A program made the translations under genes and the position numbers. From Microbacterium sp. MYb54 (GTDB lineage: Bacteria; Actinomycetota; Actinomycetes; Actinomycetales; Microbacteriaceae): DNA of 64,000 nucleotides. The stretch spans positions 62,001 through 126,000 of the forward strand of contig NZ_PCPA01000010.1 of assembly GCF_002979515.1 (NCBI RefSeq), read 5' to 3'. Shown piece by piece: positions 18,284-26,205 of the stretch (position 1 is the stretch's first letter; every line of letters begins with the position of its first letter). The notes beneath the pieces are model-generated. The model worked only from the letters and a program-made list of their open reading frames with translations, searched no databases and was not told where the DNA came from.

Positions 18284-18549
18284 GGTCTGGACGCTGCGGG
18301 GATACGCGGCATTCGGGTAGTCGGGATCTTGAGTGCAGTAGGAGACAGTGGGTGCACGGTGGATCGCCCCAAGACGCACGCTTGAAACCTCGCTGGAGCT
18401 TCGGTCAAATCGGGCCGATGTGTAAGCGAGGCTGCGGTCCGTACGTAGCTGTGTTGGAGGCTCTACCCCGAGGGACTGGTCGCCTACCACCCAAGAGTTC
18501 CGAGGCTCGTTCGCCTGGAAGTGAAGTCCTCCTCGGGCCGTTGGCACGA

Positions 18550-18565
18550 CGTTTCACGTGAAACA
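18550..18565. promoter_or_regulatory. parS site 5 (one end mismatch)
   Basis: CGTTTCACGTGAAACA, mismatched only in the first base, about 190 bp before the parA start. Confidence 0.88.
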
Positions 18566-18755
18566 TGACCGTTTGAGGGATCTCAGACCACTTTCGTGGG
18601 AATGTCACCAACCGTCCCCACTCAAAGGGCGCGACCGAACCGTGAACTGGCTGCCGGTTCGCTCGTTTCCGCCCCGGAGCACAGTGCTGTGAGCGCATCC
18701 GTAATCGAACGTCGCTGCATGCGATTAGAGTGGAACGCGGCCCCGAAAGGAGTGG

Positions 18756-19682
18756 ATGTTTCACGTGAAACAATCCGAGAAGACATCATCGAACGAGTCG
18801 TTCGGGATGGATACGCCGCTTGCGCGGGAAATCGCTGACCTCTCCGCTCGTCGGCGGGCACTGGAAGCTACGGCTGTGGAGTTCACGGGGGAAACCCGTG
18901 TGCTGACGGTGTCGAATCAGAAGGGTGGCGTGGGCAAGACCACGACCGCTGTGAATGTCGCTTCCGCCCTCGCCGGGCTGGGTGCGAAGGTGCTGGTCAT
19001 CGACCTTGATCCCCAGGGCAATGCGTCTACCGCGCTCGGGGTTCCGCATAGTGCGGATGTCCCCAGCGTCTATGACGTCCTCATCGAGGAGTTCCCTCTC
19101 GCGGAGATCGTGCAGGCGAGCCCGGAAGATCCCAACCTCTTCTGTGCACCGAGTACCATCCACCTCGCAGGTGCCGAGATCGAACTCGTCGCTCAGGTCG
19201 CACGAGAGCATCGTCTGCGCCGTGCACTGGAGACCTACCTGGTCGACAACCCCATGGATTTCGTCATCATCGACTGTCCTCCTTCGCTGGGATTGCTCAC
19301 GATCAACGCATTCACGGCGGCCACCGAGGTTTTCATCCCGATTCAGTGCGAGTACTACGCCCTTGAAGGACTCAGTCAGCTGCTCGGGAGCATCCAGATG
19401 ATCCAGAAGCACCTGAACCCCGCCTTGCATCTCTCCACGATTCTGCTGACCATGTTCGACGGGCGTACCCGTCTTGCCCAGCAGGTCGCCGATGAGGTGC
19501 GCACACACTTTCCGGAACAGGTTCTGGAGACGGTCATCCCGCGTTCGGTCCGTGTTTCCGAGGCCCCGAGTTTCGGGCAGACCGTGATCGCTTACGACGG
19601 ACAATCCGCCGGCGCGATCGCCTATCGCGAGGCTGCCGTCGAGATCGCATCGCGGACAGCGACGCAGAGCAAGGAGAAATGA
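18756..19682 (+). CDS. parA: Chromosome partitioning ATPase ParA
   Basis: 308-residue ParA/Soj ATPase that drives segregation of the ParB-bound origin. The deviant Walker A is SNQKGGVGKTTTAVNVA (about 55-70), Walker A' is VLVIDLDPQGNAST and Walker B is FVIIDCPPSLGLLT. The start at 18756 is supported by AAAGGAG five bases upstream and by the MFHVKQ N-terminus formed by the overlapping parS. The N-terminal 45 residues precede the ATPase core, as in other Actinobacteria. The stop overlaps the parB start. Confidence 0.97.
   Translation: MFHVKQSEKTSSNESFGMDTPLAREIADLSARRRALEATAVEFTGETRVLTVSNQKGGVGKTTTAVNVASALAGLGAKVLVIDLDPQGNASTALGVPHSADVPSVYDVLIEEFPLAEIVQASPEDPNLFCAPSTIHLAGAEIELVAQVAREHRLRRALETYLVDNPMDFVIIDCPPSLGLLTINAFTAATEVFIPIQCEYYALEGLSQLLGSIQMIQKHLNPALHLSTILLTMFDGRTRLAQQVADEVRTHFPEQVLETVIPRSVRVSEAPSFGQTVIAYDGQSAGAIAYREAAVEIASRTATQSKEK
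18757..18772. promoter_or_regulatory. parS site 6, inside the parA start codon region
   Basis: Perfect TGTTTCACGTGAAACA beginning at the second base of the parA ATG, so that parS encodes the first residues MFHVKQ of ParA. AAAGGAG lies just upstream. ParB bound here would cover the ribosome-binding region DNA and could repress parAB. Confidence 0.92.
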
Positions 19683-20653
19683 TGGCGAAGCGCACTGGAC
19701 TGGGCCGGGGGATCGGCGCCCTCATTCCCACTGCTGATCAGTCTGAACGTCCCGTTGACATCTTCTTCCCGGGCGCGAGCCTGCGCCAGGCTGCGTCGGA
19801 GAAGGCTGTCGAGACGGCAGCTGACGAGCCAGAGCTCGCAGCTGTTCCCGGTATCCACCTGATCCAGGTCGATCCGAACACCATCGTCGCGAATCCGCGA
19901 CAGCCTCGTACGCACTTCAATGCTGAGGACCTCGCAGAGCTGGTCCACAGCGTCCGTGAGTTCGGGGTGCTGCAGCCGGTCGTCGTTCGCAAGAACACAG
20001 AGGGCCAGTACGAGCTGATCATGGGGGAGCGGCGTACCCGTGCCGCTCGTGAGGCCGGTCTCGAGGTCATTCCCGCGATCGTTCGCGACACCGCGGACGA
20101 GGATCTTCTCCGTGACGCGCTGCTCGAGAACCTCCACCGATCTGAGCTGAACCCGCTCGAAGAGGCATCGGCCTACCAGCAGCTTCTCGAGGACTTCGGG
20201 ATCACCCAGGAAGAACTGGCCACCAGAATCGGTCGCTCCCGTCCGCAGATCAGCAACACGATCCGCCTGCTGAAGCTGCCCGTACCGGTGCAGCAGCGGG
20301 TGGCCGCCGGCGTGCTGACTGCAGGACATGCGCGCGCGATTCTCAGTCTCGATTCCCCGGAATCGATGCAGCGCCTTGCCGACAAGGTCGTCAACGAAGA
20401 CCTCTCGGTGCGCGCCACGGAGGAGGCTGCCAAGTCGCAGCCCAGCGCCGGCAAGTCTGCGAAGCCGACTCCGGGTGCGCGTCGCGCCTATCTCGACGAG
20501 GTCGCCGGCAAGCTCGGTGACCGCTTGAACACCCGGGTCAAGATCGCACTCGGTGCTCGTAAAGGCCAGGTCACCATCGATTTCGCCTCGATTCAGGATC
20601 TCAATCGCATCCTCGAGGAGATCGGCGAGAGCGGCTACGGCACGGCGAAGTGA
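19682..20653 (+). CDS. parB: Chromosome partitioning protein ParB
   Basis: 323 residues from the second of two adjacent ATG codons, preferred for its spacing from AAGGAG; the first ATG adds one Met. The N-terminus MAKRTGLGRGIGALIPT is typical. The CTPase/N-terminal domain has NPRQPRTHFN, GERRTRAAREAG and ENLHRSELNPLEEA; the helix-turn-helix that reads parS is ATRIGRSRPQISNTIRLLKLP, and a C-terminal dimerisation domain follows a linker. Partner of ParA and of the six parS sites. Confidence 0.97.
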   Translation: MAKRTGLGRGIGALIPTADQSERPVDIFFPGASLRQAASEKAVETAADEPELAAVPGIHLIQVDPNTIVANPRQPRTHFNAEDLAELVHSVREFGVLQPVVVRKNTEGQYELIMGERRTRAAREAGLEVIPAIVRDTADEDLLRDALLENLHRSELNPLEEASAYQQLLEDFGITQEELATRIGRSRPQISNTIRLLKLPVPVQQRVAAGVLTAGHARAILSLDSPESMQRLADKVVNEDLSVRATEEAAKSQPSAGKSAKPTPGARRAYLDEVAGKLGDRLNTRVKIALGARKGQVTIDFASIQDLNRILEEIGESGYGTAK

Positions 20654-20714
20654 CACCCCCGATAACGTCGCAGGTCGCCTAGACTCGCGTCATCTTGACG
20701 ATGAGGGGGATGTC

Positions 20715-22163
20715 ATGAGCAGACCAGCGGGTCCAGCTGCCATCAAGCGCCGTGTGATCACGGTGAGTATCGCGGCGGCATTGGGTGGATTCCTCTTCGG
20801 ATTCGACACAGCCGTGATCAACGGAGCCGTCGATGCACTGGCGGGCGATGTCTCCGGATTCGACCTCGGCACGGCGTTGAAGGGCTTCGCCGTCTCGTCG
20901 GCACTCATCGGCTGCGCTGTGGGGGCCTGGTTCGCGGGCCCCGTGTCGAACAAGTACGGACGCATCCCTGTGATGGTCGTCGCGGCGGGAATGTTCTTCA
21001 TATCCGCGATCGGTTCGGGTCTCGCCTTCAGCGTCGTCGACCTGATCATCTGGCGCGTCATCGGCGGACTGGGCGTCGGTGCAGCATCCGTCATCGCCCC
21101 CGCCTACATCGCGGAGGTTTCGCCTGCTGCGGTGCGCGGAAGACTCGGCTCGCTGCAGCAGCTCGCGATCGTGACCGGTATCTTCGCCGCACTTCTCTCC
21201 GATGCGTTCCTCGCCGGTATCGCGGGTTCCGCGGACCAGCCGCTGTGGGGCCTCACGGCGTGGCGATGGATGTTCATGGTCGCCGCGATCCCAGCCCTGG
21301 TCTACGGCATCATGTCGCTCCGGCTCCCGGAATCGCCGCGGTATCTGGTGCGCAAGGGGGAGCTGAAGCGTGCCGCAGAAGTTCTCGAGACCGTCACCGG
21401 CACGATCGACGTCGAAGGCAAGATCCAAGAGATCACCGGAACCATCGACACGGAGCGCACCGAGTCGTTGCGAGATCTCCGTGGCAATCGCTTCGGGCTG
21501 AAGCCGATCGTCTGGATCGGCATCCTGCTGTCGGTGTTCCAGCAGTTCGTCGGCATCAACGTGATCTTCTACTACTCGACGACCCTGTGGCAGTCGGTGG
21601 GCTTCGACGAGTCCAGCGCGCTGCTGACCTCGGTGATCACGTCGGTCACGAACATCGTGGTCACCATCGTGGCGATCCTGCTGGTCGACAAGATCGGGCG
21701 CCGCATCATGCTGCTGGTCGGCTCGGTCGGGATGACGGTGACGCTGGGCCTCATGGCGCTCGCTTTCTCGTTCGGCACTCTCGACGCACAGGGCACCGCC
21801 ACGCTTCCTGATCCGTGGGCCACCATCGCCCTGGTGTGCGCGAACGGATTCGTCGTGTTCTTCGGCGCGAGCTGGGGCCCGTTGGTCTGGGTGCTGCTGG
21901 GTGAGATCTTCCCGAACTCGATCCGCGCGGGCGCTCTCGCTGTGGCCGCGGCCGCGCAGTGGGTTGCGAACTTCTTCATCTCGACGACCTTCCCCGCCTT
22001 CGCCGAGATCGGCCTCACGTTCGCATACGGGTTCTACGCGTTCTTCGCTCTCCTGTCGTTCTTCTTCGTGTTCTTCAAGGTGCCCGAGACCAAGGGCAAG
22101 GAACTCGAGGAGATGACCGAGAACATGAAGGTCACGCGACGGAGGGGTCCGCAGCCGACGTAG
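20715..22163 (+). CDS. Sugar porter family MFS transporter
   Basis: 482 residues from the ATG at 20715, preceded by GAGGGGG; the frame is open further upstream but overlaps parB. Twelve predicted membrane helices. Sugar porter signatures are present: GGFLFGFDTAVINGAV in the first helix, PESPRYLVRKG at the end of the sixth, QQFVGINVIFYYST in the seventh, KIGRRIMLLVG and PETKGKELEEM after the last helix. Related to xylose/glucose/myo-inositol proton symporters; the substrate cannot be told. Encoded alone with a probable own promoter. Confidence 0.94.
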   Translation: MSRPAGPAAIKRRVITVSIAAALGGFLFGFDTAVINGAVDALAGDVSGFDLGTALKGFAVSSALIGCAVGAWFAGPVSNKYGRIPVMVVAAGMFFISAIGSGLAFSVVDLIIWRVIGGLGVGAASVIAPAYIAEVSPAAVRGRLGSLQQLAIVTGIFAALLSDAFLAGIAGSADQPLWGLTAWRWMFMVAAIPALVYGIMSLRLPESPRYLVRKGELKRAAEVLETVTGTIDVEGKIQEITGTIDTERTESLRDLRGNRFGLKPIVWIGILLSVFQQFVGINVIFYYSTTLWQSVGFDESSALLTSVITSVTNIVVTIVAILLVDKIGRRIMLLVGSVGMTVTLGLMALAFSFGTLDAQGTATLPDPWATIALVCANGFVVFFGASWGPLVWVLLGEIFPNSIRAGALAVAAAAQWVANFFISTTFPAFAEIGLTFAYGFYAFFALLSFFFVFFKVPETKGKELEEMTENMKVTRRRGPQPT

Positions 22164-22172
22164 GCTTAAGGC

Positions 22173-22508
22173 ATGACCGAGTCCGTTCAGCGTCGCGCCA
22201 GCCTGGAAGTGCTGCGTGCCGAGGCCGCCGACGAGCTCGCGGTGCTCATCCAGGAGCGACTCCTCGGTGGGGAAGACCCCTGGGAGTTCATGGAAGACCT
22301 TCCGAGCGTCGATGAGCTCGTCGTGTATCTGCTGCGCGCCGACAACATCAACGCGAACGACGGAGTGCGCCCCAACGCCGCCAGACACTACCGTGTGCTG
22401 CGTCAGATCGCGTTGGAGTACCCGGAACTCACCTCGGCCGTCTGGGGGCTGCTGGACGAGAAGCAGCGGCATCGTCGGTGGGATCCGAGCGTGGCTGACG
22501 CCTCCTGA
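22173..22508 (+). CDS. Conserved small protein of unknown function
   Basis: 111 residues, acidic and helical, with no signal peptide or membrane segment. The stretch IQERLLGGEDPWEFMEDLPSVDELVVYLLRADNINANDGVRPNAARHYRVL looks folded and well constrained. Codon use matches the neighbours, and TAAGGC precedes the ATG, nine bases after the transporter stop. I do not recognise the family. It is two bases upstream of the GrpB gene and probably co-transcribed with it. Confidence 0.75.
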   Translation: MTESVQRRASLEVLRAEAADELAVLIQERLLGGEDPWEFMEDLPSVDELVVYLLRADNINANDGVRPNAARHYRVLRQIALEYPELTSAVWGLLDEKQRHRRWDPSVADAS

Positions 22509-22509
22509 C

Positions 22510-23040
22510 GTGAGCATCGTCCTCGTTCCGTATGATCCGGCGTGGCCGGCTGTGTTCGAGGAAGTTGCGACGGAGCTCCGCGAGCACGGCGACCCGGGAT
22601 GGGACATCGAGCACATCGGATCCACGGCGATCCCTGGATTGAGCGCCAAGCCGGTCATCGACGTCGCGGTGCGAATCGTCGACGACGCTGATTTCCTCAG
22701 GCATCGCCCCGCATTCGAGACCATCGGCTGGCGTGTGGGGAGCGGGATACGCCGTCATCGAGTGATGGTGTTCGAAGTGGGTGATGCACGCACCCGGATC
22801 GCTCACTTCTTCGAGGCGCACACCTGGGACGATGTCAGCCAGAGGATCCTGCGCGACTGGCTGCGAGAGCATCCGGACGACGTCGTCCTCTACGAACGAG
22901 CCAAACACGCCGCTCTCGACGCGGCGCGCAACGGGGAGCAGTCGTACAACGCCGGGAAGACGAAAGTGATCCAGCTCATCATGGACAAGGCTCGTATCGA
23001 CCGCGGCTTGGCCCCGATCCCCGTGCACGACAAGAGCTGA
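22510..23040 (+). CDS. GrpB family protein (UPF0157, nucleotidyltransferase fold)
   Basis: 176 residues from a GTG directly after the previous stop. The N-terminal VPYDPAWPAVFEEVATELRE and the motif IEHIGSTAIPGLSAKPVIDVAV are signatures of the GrpB/UPF0157 family, which adopts a nucleotidyltransferase-like fold. The C-terminal helix contains AGKTKVIQLIMDKA. Biochemical function is unknown in most members. The operon ends in a hairpin shared with trxA. Confidence 0.88.
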   Translation: MSIVLVPYDPAWPAVFEEVATELREHGDPGWDIEHIGSTAIPGLSAKPVIDVAVRIVDDADFLRHRPAFETIGWRVGSGIRRHRVMVFEVGDARTRIAHFFEAHTWDDVSQRILRDWLREHPDDVVLYERAKHAALDAARNGEQSYNAGKTKVIQLIMDKARIDRGLAPIPVHDKS

Positions 23041-23052
23041 CCCGGATGCGAA

Positions 23053-23084
23053 AAGGCCCGCATCTTCGGAGAGATGCGGGCCTT
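23053..23084. terminator. Bidirectional hairpin terminator
   Basis: Perfect 13-bp stem AAGGCCCGCATCT with its complement, loop TCGGAG, between the convergent GrpB and thioredoxin genes. The A-rich start on the plus strand gives a T-stretch on the minus strand, favouring termination of trxA. Confidence 0.8.
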
Positions 23085-23096
23085 CGAGCAAGAGGA

Positions 23097-23420
23097 TCAG
23101 CCGATGAAAGCGGCGAGGTCCTTCTCGAGCGCGAACTTCGGCTTGGCGCCGATGATGGTCGTCTTGACCTCACCACCGTCGAAGACCTTCATCGCCGGGA
23201 TCGACGTGATCTGGTACTTCATCGCCAGCTCGGGGTTCTCGTCGACGTTGAGCTTGAGGATGGTGATCTTGTCGGGGTTGTCGGCCTGGATCTCATCCAG
23301 CACCGGCGCGACCATACGACACGGACCGCACCACTCGGCCCAGAAGTCCACCAGCACGGGACCTTCGGCCTGCAGAACGTCCTGTTCCCAGGTCGCCTGG
23401 CTCGTAGCCTTTGCACTCAT
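23097..23420 (-). CDS. trxA: Thioredoxin
   Basis: 107-residue cytoplasmic thioredoxin. The active site is WAEWCGPCRMVAPVLDEI at about residue 30, and the cis-Pro loop reads TSIPAMKVFDGG. Standard length, no export signal. It reduces protein disulfides using electrons from the thioredoxin reductase encoded 68 bp upstream. Confidence 0.98.
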   Translation of the reverse strand: MSAKATSQATWEQDVLQAEGPVLVDFWAEWCGPCRMVAPVLDEIQADNPDKITILKLNVDENPELAMKYQITSIPAMKVFDGGEVKTTIIGAKPKFALEKDLAAFIG

Positions 23421-23488
23421 CAGAGTTCTCCTTGATTTGAGGTTCGCCAGCTACAACAGCGGACGAGCGAAAAGTGTTCCCGACCGGA

Positions 23489-24469
23489 CTATGCCGACGC
23501 GGTGAGGATCTCGGCCGCTTCCGCAGCAGGCACCTCTACGGAAGCATCCTCAAAATCCGCGAGGAAGTGCTCGGCGTCGAGGGCAGCGATCGTTCCGGTA
23601 CCGGCTGCCGTGATGGCCTGACGGTAGGTGGGATCGATCACGTCGCCGGCGGCGAAGACACCGGGAACCGAGGTCTTCGAGGAGCGGCCGTCGACCCAGA
23701 TGGTGCCCTCTGCCGTGAGCTCGAGCTTGTCGTGCACGAGGTGCGTGCGCGGGTCGTTGCCGATCGCGATGAAGAGTCCGTCGAGCGGAAGGTCGCTCAG
23801 GGTGCCGTCGACCGTCGAACGCAGCCGCACGCCGGTCACCGAATCGCCACCCAGCACCTCGGAGACAGCACTGTTCCACACGAACTCGATCTTGGGGTTC
23901 GCGAATGCGCGCTCCTGCATGATCTTCGAAGCGCGCAGAGTGTCCTTGCGGTGGATGACGTAGACCTTCTCGGCGAAGCGCGTGAGGAACGTGGCCTCTT
24001 CCATCGCCGAGTCGCCGCCTCCGACGACGGCGATCGTCTTCTCGCGGAAGAAGAAGCCGTCGCACGTGGCGCACCACGAGACTCCATAGCCGGAGAGACG
24101 CTCTTCGCCCTCGATGCCGAGCTTGCGGTAGGCGGAGCCGGTCGCGTAGATCAGCGACTGCGTCTCGTGCTCCGCACCGGAGCCGAGGATCACCTTCTTG
24201 ACGGGGCCGTCGAGCTGCAGCTCGGTGACGTCGTCGTAGACGACCTCGGTGCCGAACTTCTCGGCCTGCTCCTGGAACTTGGCCATGAGCTCAGGACCCT
24301 GGATGCCTTCGGGGAAGCCCGGATAGTTCTCGACCTCGGTGGTGTTCATCAGCTCGCCGCCGACCTCGACCGAGCTCGCGATGAGCAGCGGCTTGAGGTT
24401 CGCTCGGGCCGCGTAGATGGCAGCCGTGAATCCGGCGGGGCCGGAGCCGATGATGATGACCTGACGCAT
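23489..24469 (-). CDS. trxB: Thioredoxin-disulfide reductase
   Basis: 326-residue flavoprotein that reduces thioredoxin with NADPH. The FAD site is IIGSGPAGFTAAIYAARA, the redox-active pair is in WCATCDGFFFREK, the NADPH motif is VVGGGDSAMEEATFL, and the C-terminal FAD contact is GVFAAGDVIDPTYRQAITAAGTG. Normal length. Divergence of function is not suggested. Part of the usual murJ-trxB-trxA order of Actinobacteria. Confidence 0.98.
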   Translation of the reverse strand: MRQVIIIGSGPAGFTAAIYAARANLKPLLIASSVEVGGELMNTTEVENYPGFPEGIQGPELMAKFQEQAEKFGTEVVYDDVTELQLDGPVKKVILGSGAEHETQSLIYATGSAYRKLGIEGEERLSGYGVSWCATCDGFFFREKTIAVVGGGDSAMEEATFLTRFAEKVYVIHRKDTLRASKIMQERAFANPKIEFVWNSAVSEVLGGDSVTGVRLRSTVDGTLSDLPLDGLFIAIGNDPRTHLVHDKLELTAEGTIWVDGRSSKTSVPGVFAAGDVIDPTYRQAITAAGTGTIAALDAEHFLADFEDASVEVPAAEAAEILTASA

Positions 24470-24588
24470 GTGCTCTCCGTCTTAGAAACTGCAGTCGAAT
24501 GACCTTCGAGTGGTTCAACCCATGGTAGCCGCGAGGCATTCCCCGGACAGTGTGCGTCGCCGGGCTGGGAGAAGGCTCCGCGTCCGGA

Positions 24589-26205
24589 TCAGCGGCCGGG
24601 GAGGAACCGGCGGACGAGCGCGCTGCCCGCCTTGAGCTCGGGGGCGCGCATCACGGCGAGGATCGCGATGTAGACGACCACGACGACGAGGCCGATGATC
24701 GCCGTACCGACGGCGCCCTGGATCTTGTCATCCATCGTCCAGCCGGTGGTGCCACCGAGTAGCGCGAAAGCGCCCCAGCCGGCCAGACCCGCCGGGATGC
24801 CGGCGATCGCAAAGCGACCGATGGCCGACATCCACGAGCGGACCTGCAGACCACCGATCTTGCGGTGCAGCAGCCAGGTGGCAACTATCGTCTGCAGGAT
24901 GCTCGCGATCGACTGTCCGAGCGCGACCGCCGCGGCGAGGGAGGTGAGGGGGATGATTCCCGCTTCTCGCATTCCCAGAGCGATAAGTGCGGTCGCCACG
25001 ATGAGGACGCACTGGAAGATCGTGAACCAGAAGGGCGTGCGTGTGTCGTCATACGCATAGAAGGTGCGCTGCACGATGAACAGGATCGTGAGGGGGATGA
25101 GTCCGACGAGGTACGCGATCAGCACCCAGGCAGCGGCTTGGGCGTCATCGGCGGAGTCGGTGAACACACGAGACGCGGGGATGGCCGCGGCAGCGACAGC
25201 CGCCACGGCCGCCACGATGAAGAACAGCAGGGTGCGGATACTCCGTGCGATGTCGGCGCGGACCTCGTCGTCACGTCCGGCAGCGGCGTGACCACTGATC
25301 TGGGTGAAGTAGGGGGTGCCGATCGAGAGCACGATCACGGAGTACGGGAGCATGAAGATGAGCCAGGCGTTCGCCGTCACAGTGGCGGACGCACCGAGAC
25401 CGGCTACCTCGCTGACGATGTATCCCTGAAGGACTCCCGCGGAGAGGCTCGCGAAGGCCATGAGGAACGTCCAGCCCGCCAGACGGCCGACATTGCCGAG
25501 GCCCACTCCGCGCCAGTGGAAGTCAGGCTTCAGCGCGAGGCCCGTGCGACGCCAGAAAACGAGCAAGACGACGGCCTGAAGAGCGATACCCAGCGTGGCG
25601 GTGCCGCCGAGCAGGTTGATCATCTCCGGAGTCCAGTTGGTGGCCTTCGTGGAAACTGGGCCGAAGAGAGCGCCCAGTGCCAGGAATCCGGCGATCGAGA
25701 CGATGTTGTTGACGACCGGCGCCCAGGTGAACGGGCCGAAGATCTTCCGCGCGTTGAGCGCTTCACCGAGCATCGCGTACAGGCCGTAGAGGAGGATCTG
25801 GGGCAGACACCAGTACGCGAGAGCTGTCGCGAGCGCGAGCGTGGACTCGTTGGCCTTGCCCGCAACCAGATGCACCAGCCACGGTGCCATTGCAGTCGCG
25901 ATTCCGGTCACCACGACCAGAACGACTGTGCCGAGAGTGAACAGTTTCGAGATGAACGCGTTGCCACCGTCGGCATCCGCAGTCGCCTTGACGATCTGAG
26001 GCACGATGACGGCGGTGAGGATGCCGACCGAGATCAAGGAGAAGACGCTGTTCGGCAGCTGGTTCGCGTAGGTGAACGCATCCGCTGCTTCGGAGGCGAC
26101 AGAGCCGAGGACGCCGACGAGCACGATGCTGCGCAGCAGGCCGGTCAGGCGCGACACCAGTGTGCCGGCGCCGATCACGGCGCTCGCGCGTCCGAGACTA
26201 CTCAT
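24589..26205 (-). CDS. murJ: Lipid II flippase MurJ
   Basis: 538 residues from an ATG at 26205 that overlaps the DUF6049 stop by 8 bp (product starting MSSLGRASAVIGAGTLVSRLTGLLRSIVL); an in-frame ATG at 26250 would overlap more. About fourteen hydrophobic segments in the MviN/MurJ pattern, including the conserved N-terminal RLTGLLR and the central region FTWAPVVNNIVSIAG. MurJ moves lipid II across the membrane for peptidoglycan synthesis. The protein lacks the long cytoplasmic pseudokinase extension seen in mycobacterial MviN. Confidence 0.95.
   Translation of the reverse strand: MSSLGRASAVIGAGTLVSRLTGLLRSIVLVGVLGSVASEAADAFTYANQLPNSVFSLISVGILTAVIVPQIVKATADADGGNAFISKLFTLGTVVLVVVTGIATAMAPWLVHLVAGKANESTLALATALAYWCLPQILLYGLYAMLGEALNARKIFGPFTWAPVVNNIVSIAGFLALGALFGPVSTKATNWTPEMINLLGGTATLGIALQAVVLLVFWRRTGLALKPDFHWRGVGLGNVGRLAGWTFLMAFASLSAGVLQGYIVSEVAGLGASATVTANAWLIFMLPYSVIVLSIGTPYFTQISGHAAAGRDDEVRADIARSIRTLLFFIVAAVAAVAAAAIPASRVFTDSADDAQAAAWVLIAYLVGLIPLTILFIVQRTFYAYDDTRTPFWFTIFQCVLIVATALIALGMREAGIIPLTSLAAAVALGQSIASILQTIVATWLLHRKIGGLQVRSWMSAIGRFAIAGIPAGLAGWGAFALLGGTTGWTMDDKIQGAVGTAIIGLVVVVVYIAILAVMRAPELKAGSALVRRFLPGR

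Larger units (their letters stand above)
17489..18755. other. Gene-free parS-rich region between rsmG and parA
   Basis: About 1.27 kb without a convincing gene: open frames on both strands have atypical residue composition (many Cys, Arg, Ser) and no recognisable domain. It holds four parS or parS-like sites plus the one in the parA start. Short repeated words such as GAGTAGCGCGG (17630s and 17650s) occur. Best read as centromere DNA. Confidence 0.7.

Noticed and set aside
17846-18408. Open frames on both strands between rsmG and parA
   Set aside because: Cys- and Arg-rich products without any recognisable domain or good ribosome-binding site; parS DNA explains the region better.
18405-18773. 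Frames beginning MFHVKH/MFHVKR
   Set aside because: These arise because parS contains an ATG on both strands followed by TTTCACGTGAAA; only the parA one is followed by a real protein.
20679-22724. 681-residue open frame antisense to the sugar transporter
   Set aside because: Antisense shadow rich in Asp, Glu, Arg and His, spanning three real genes on the other strand.
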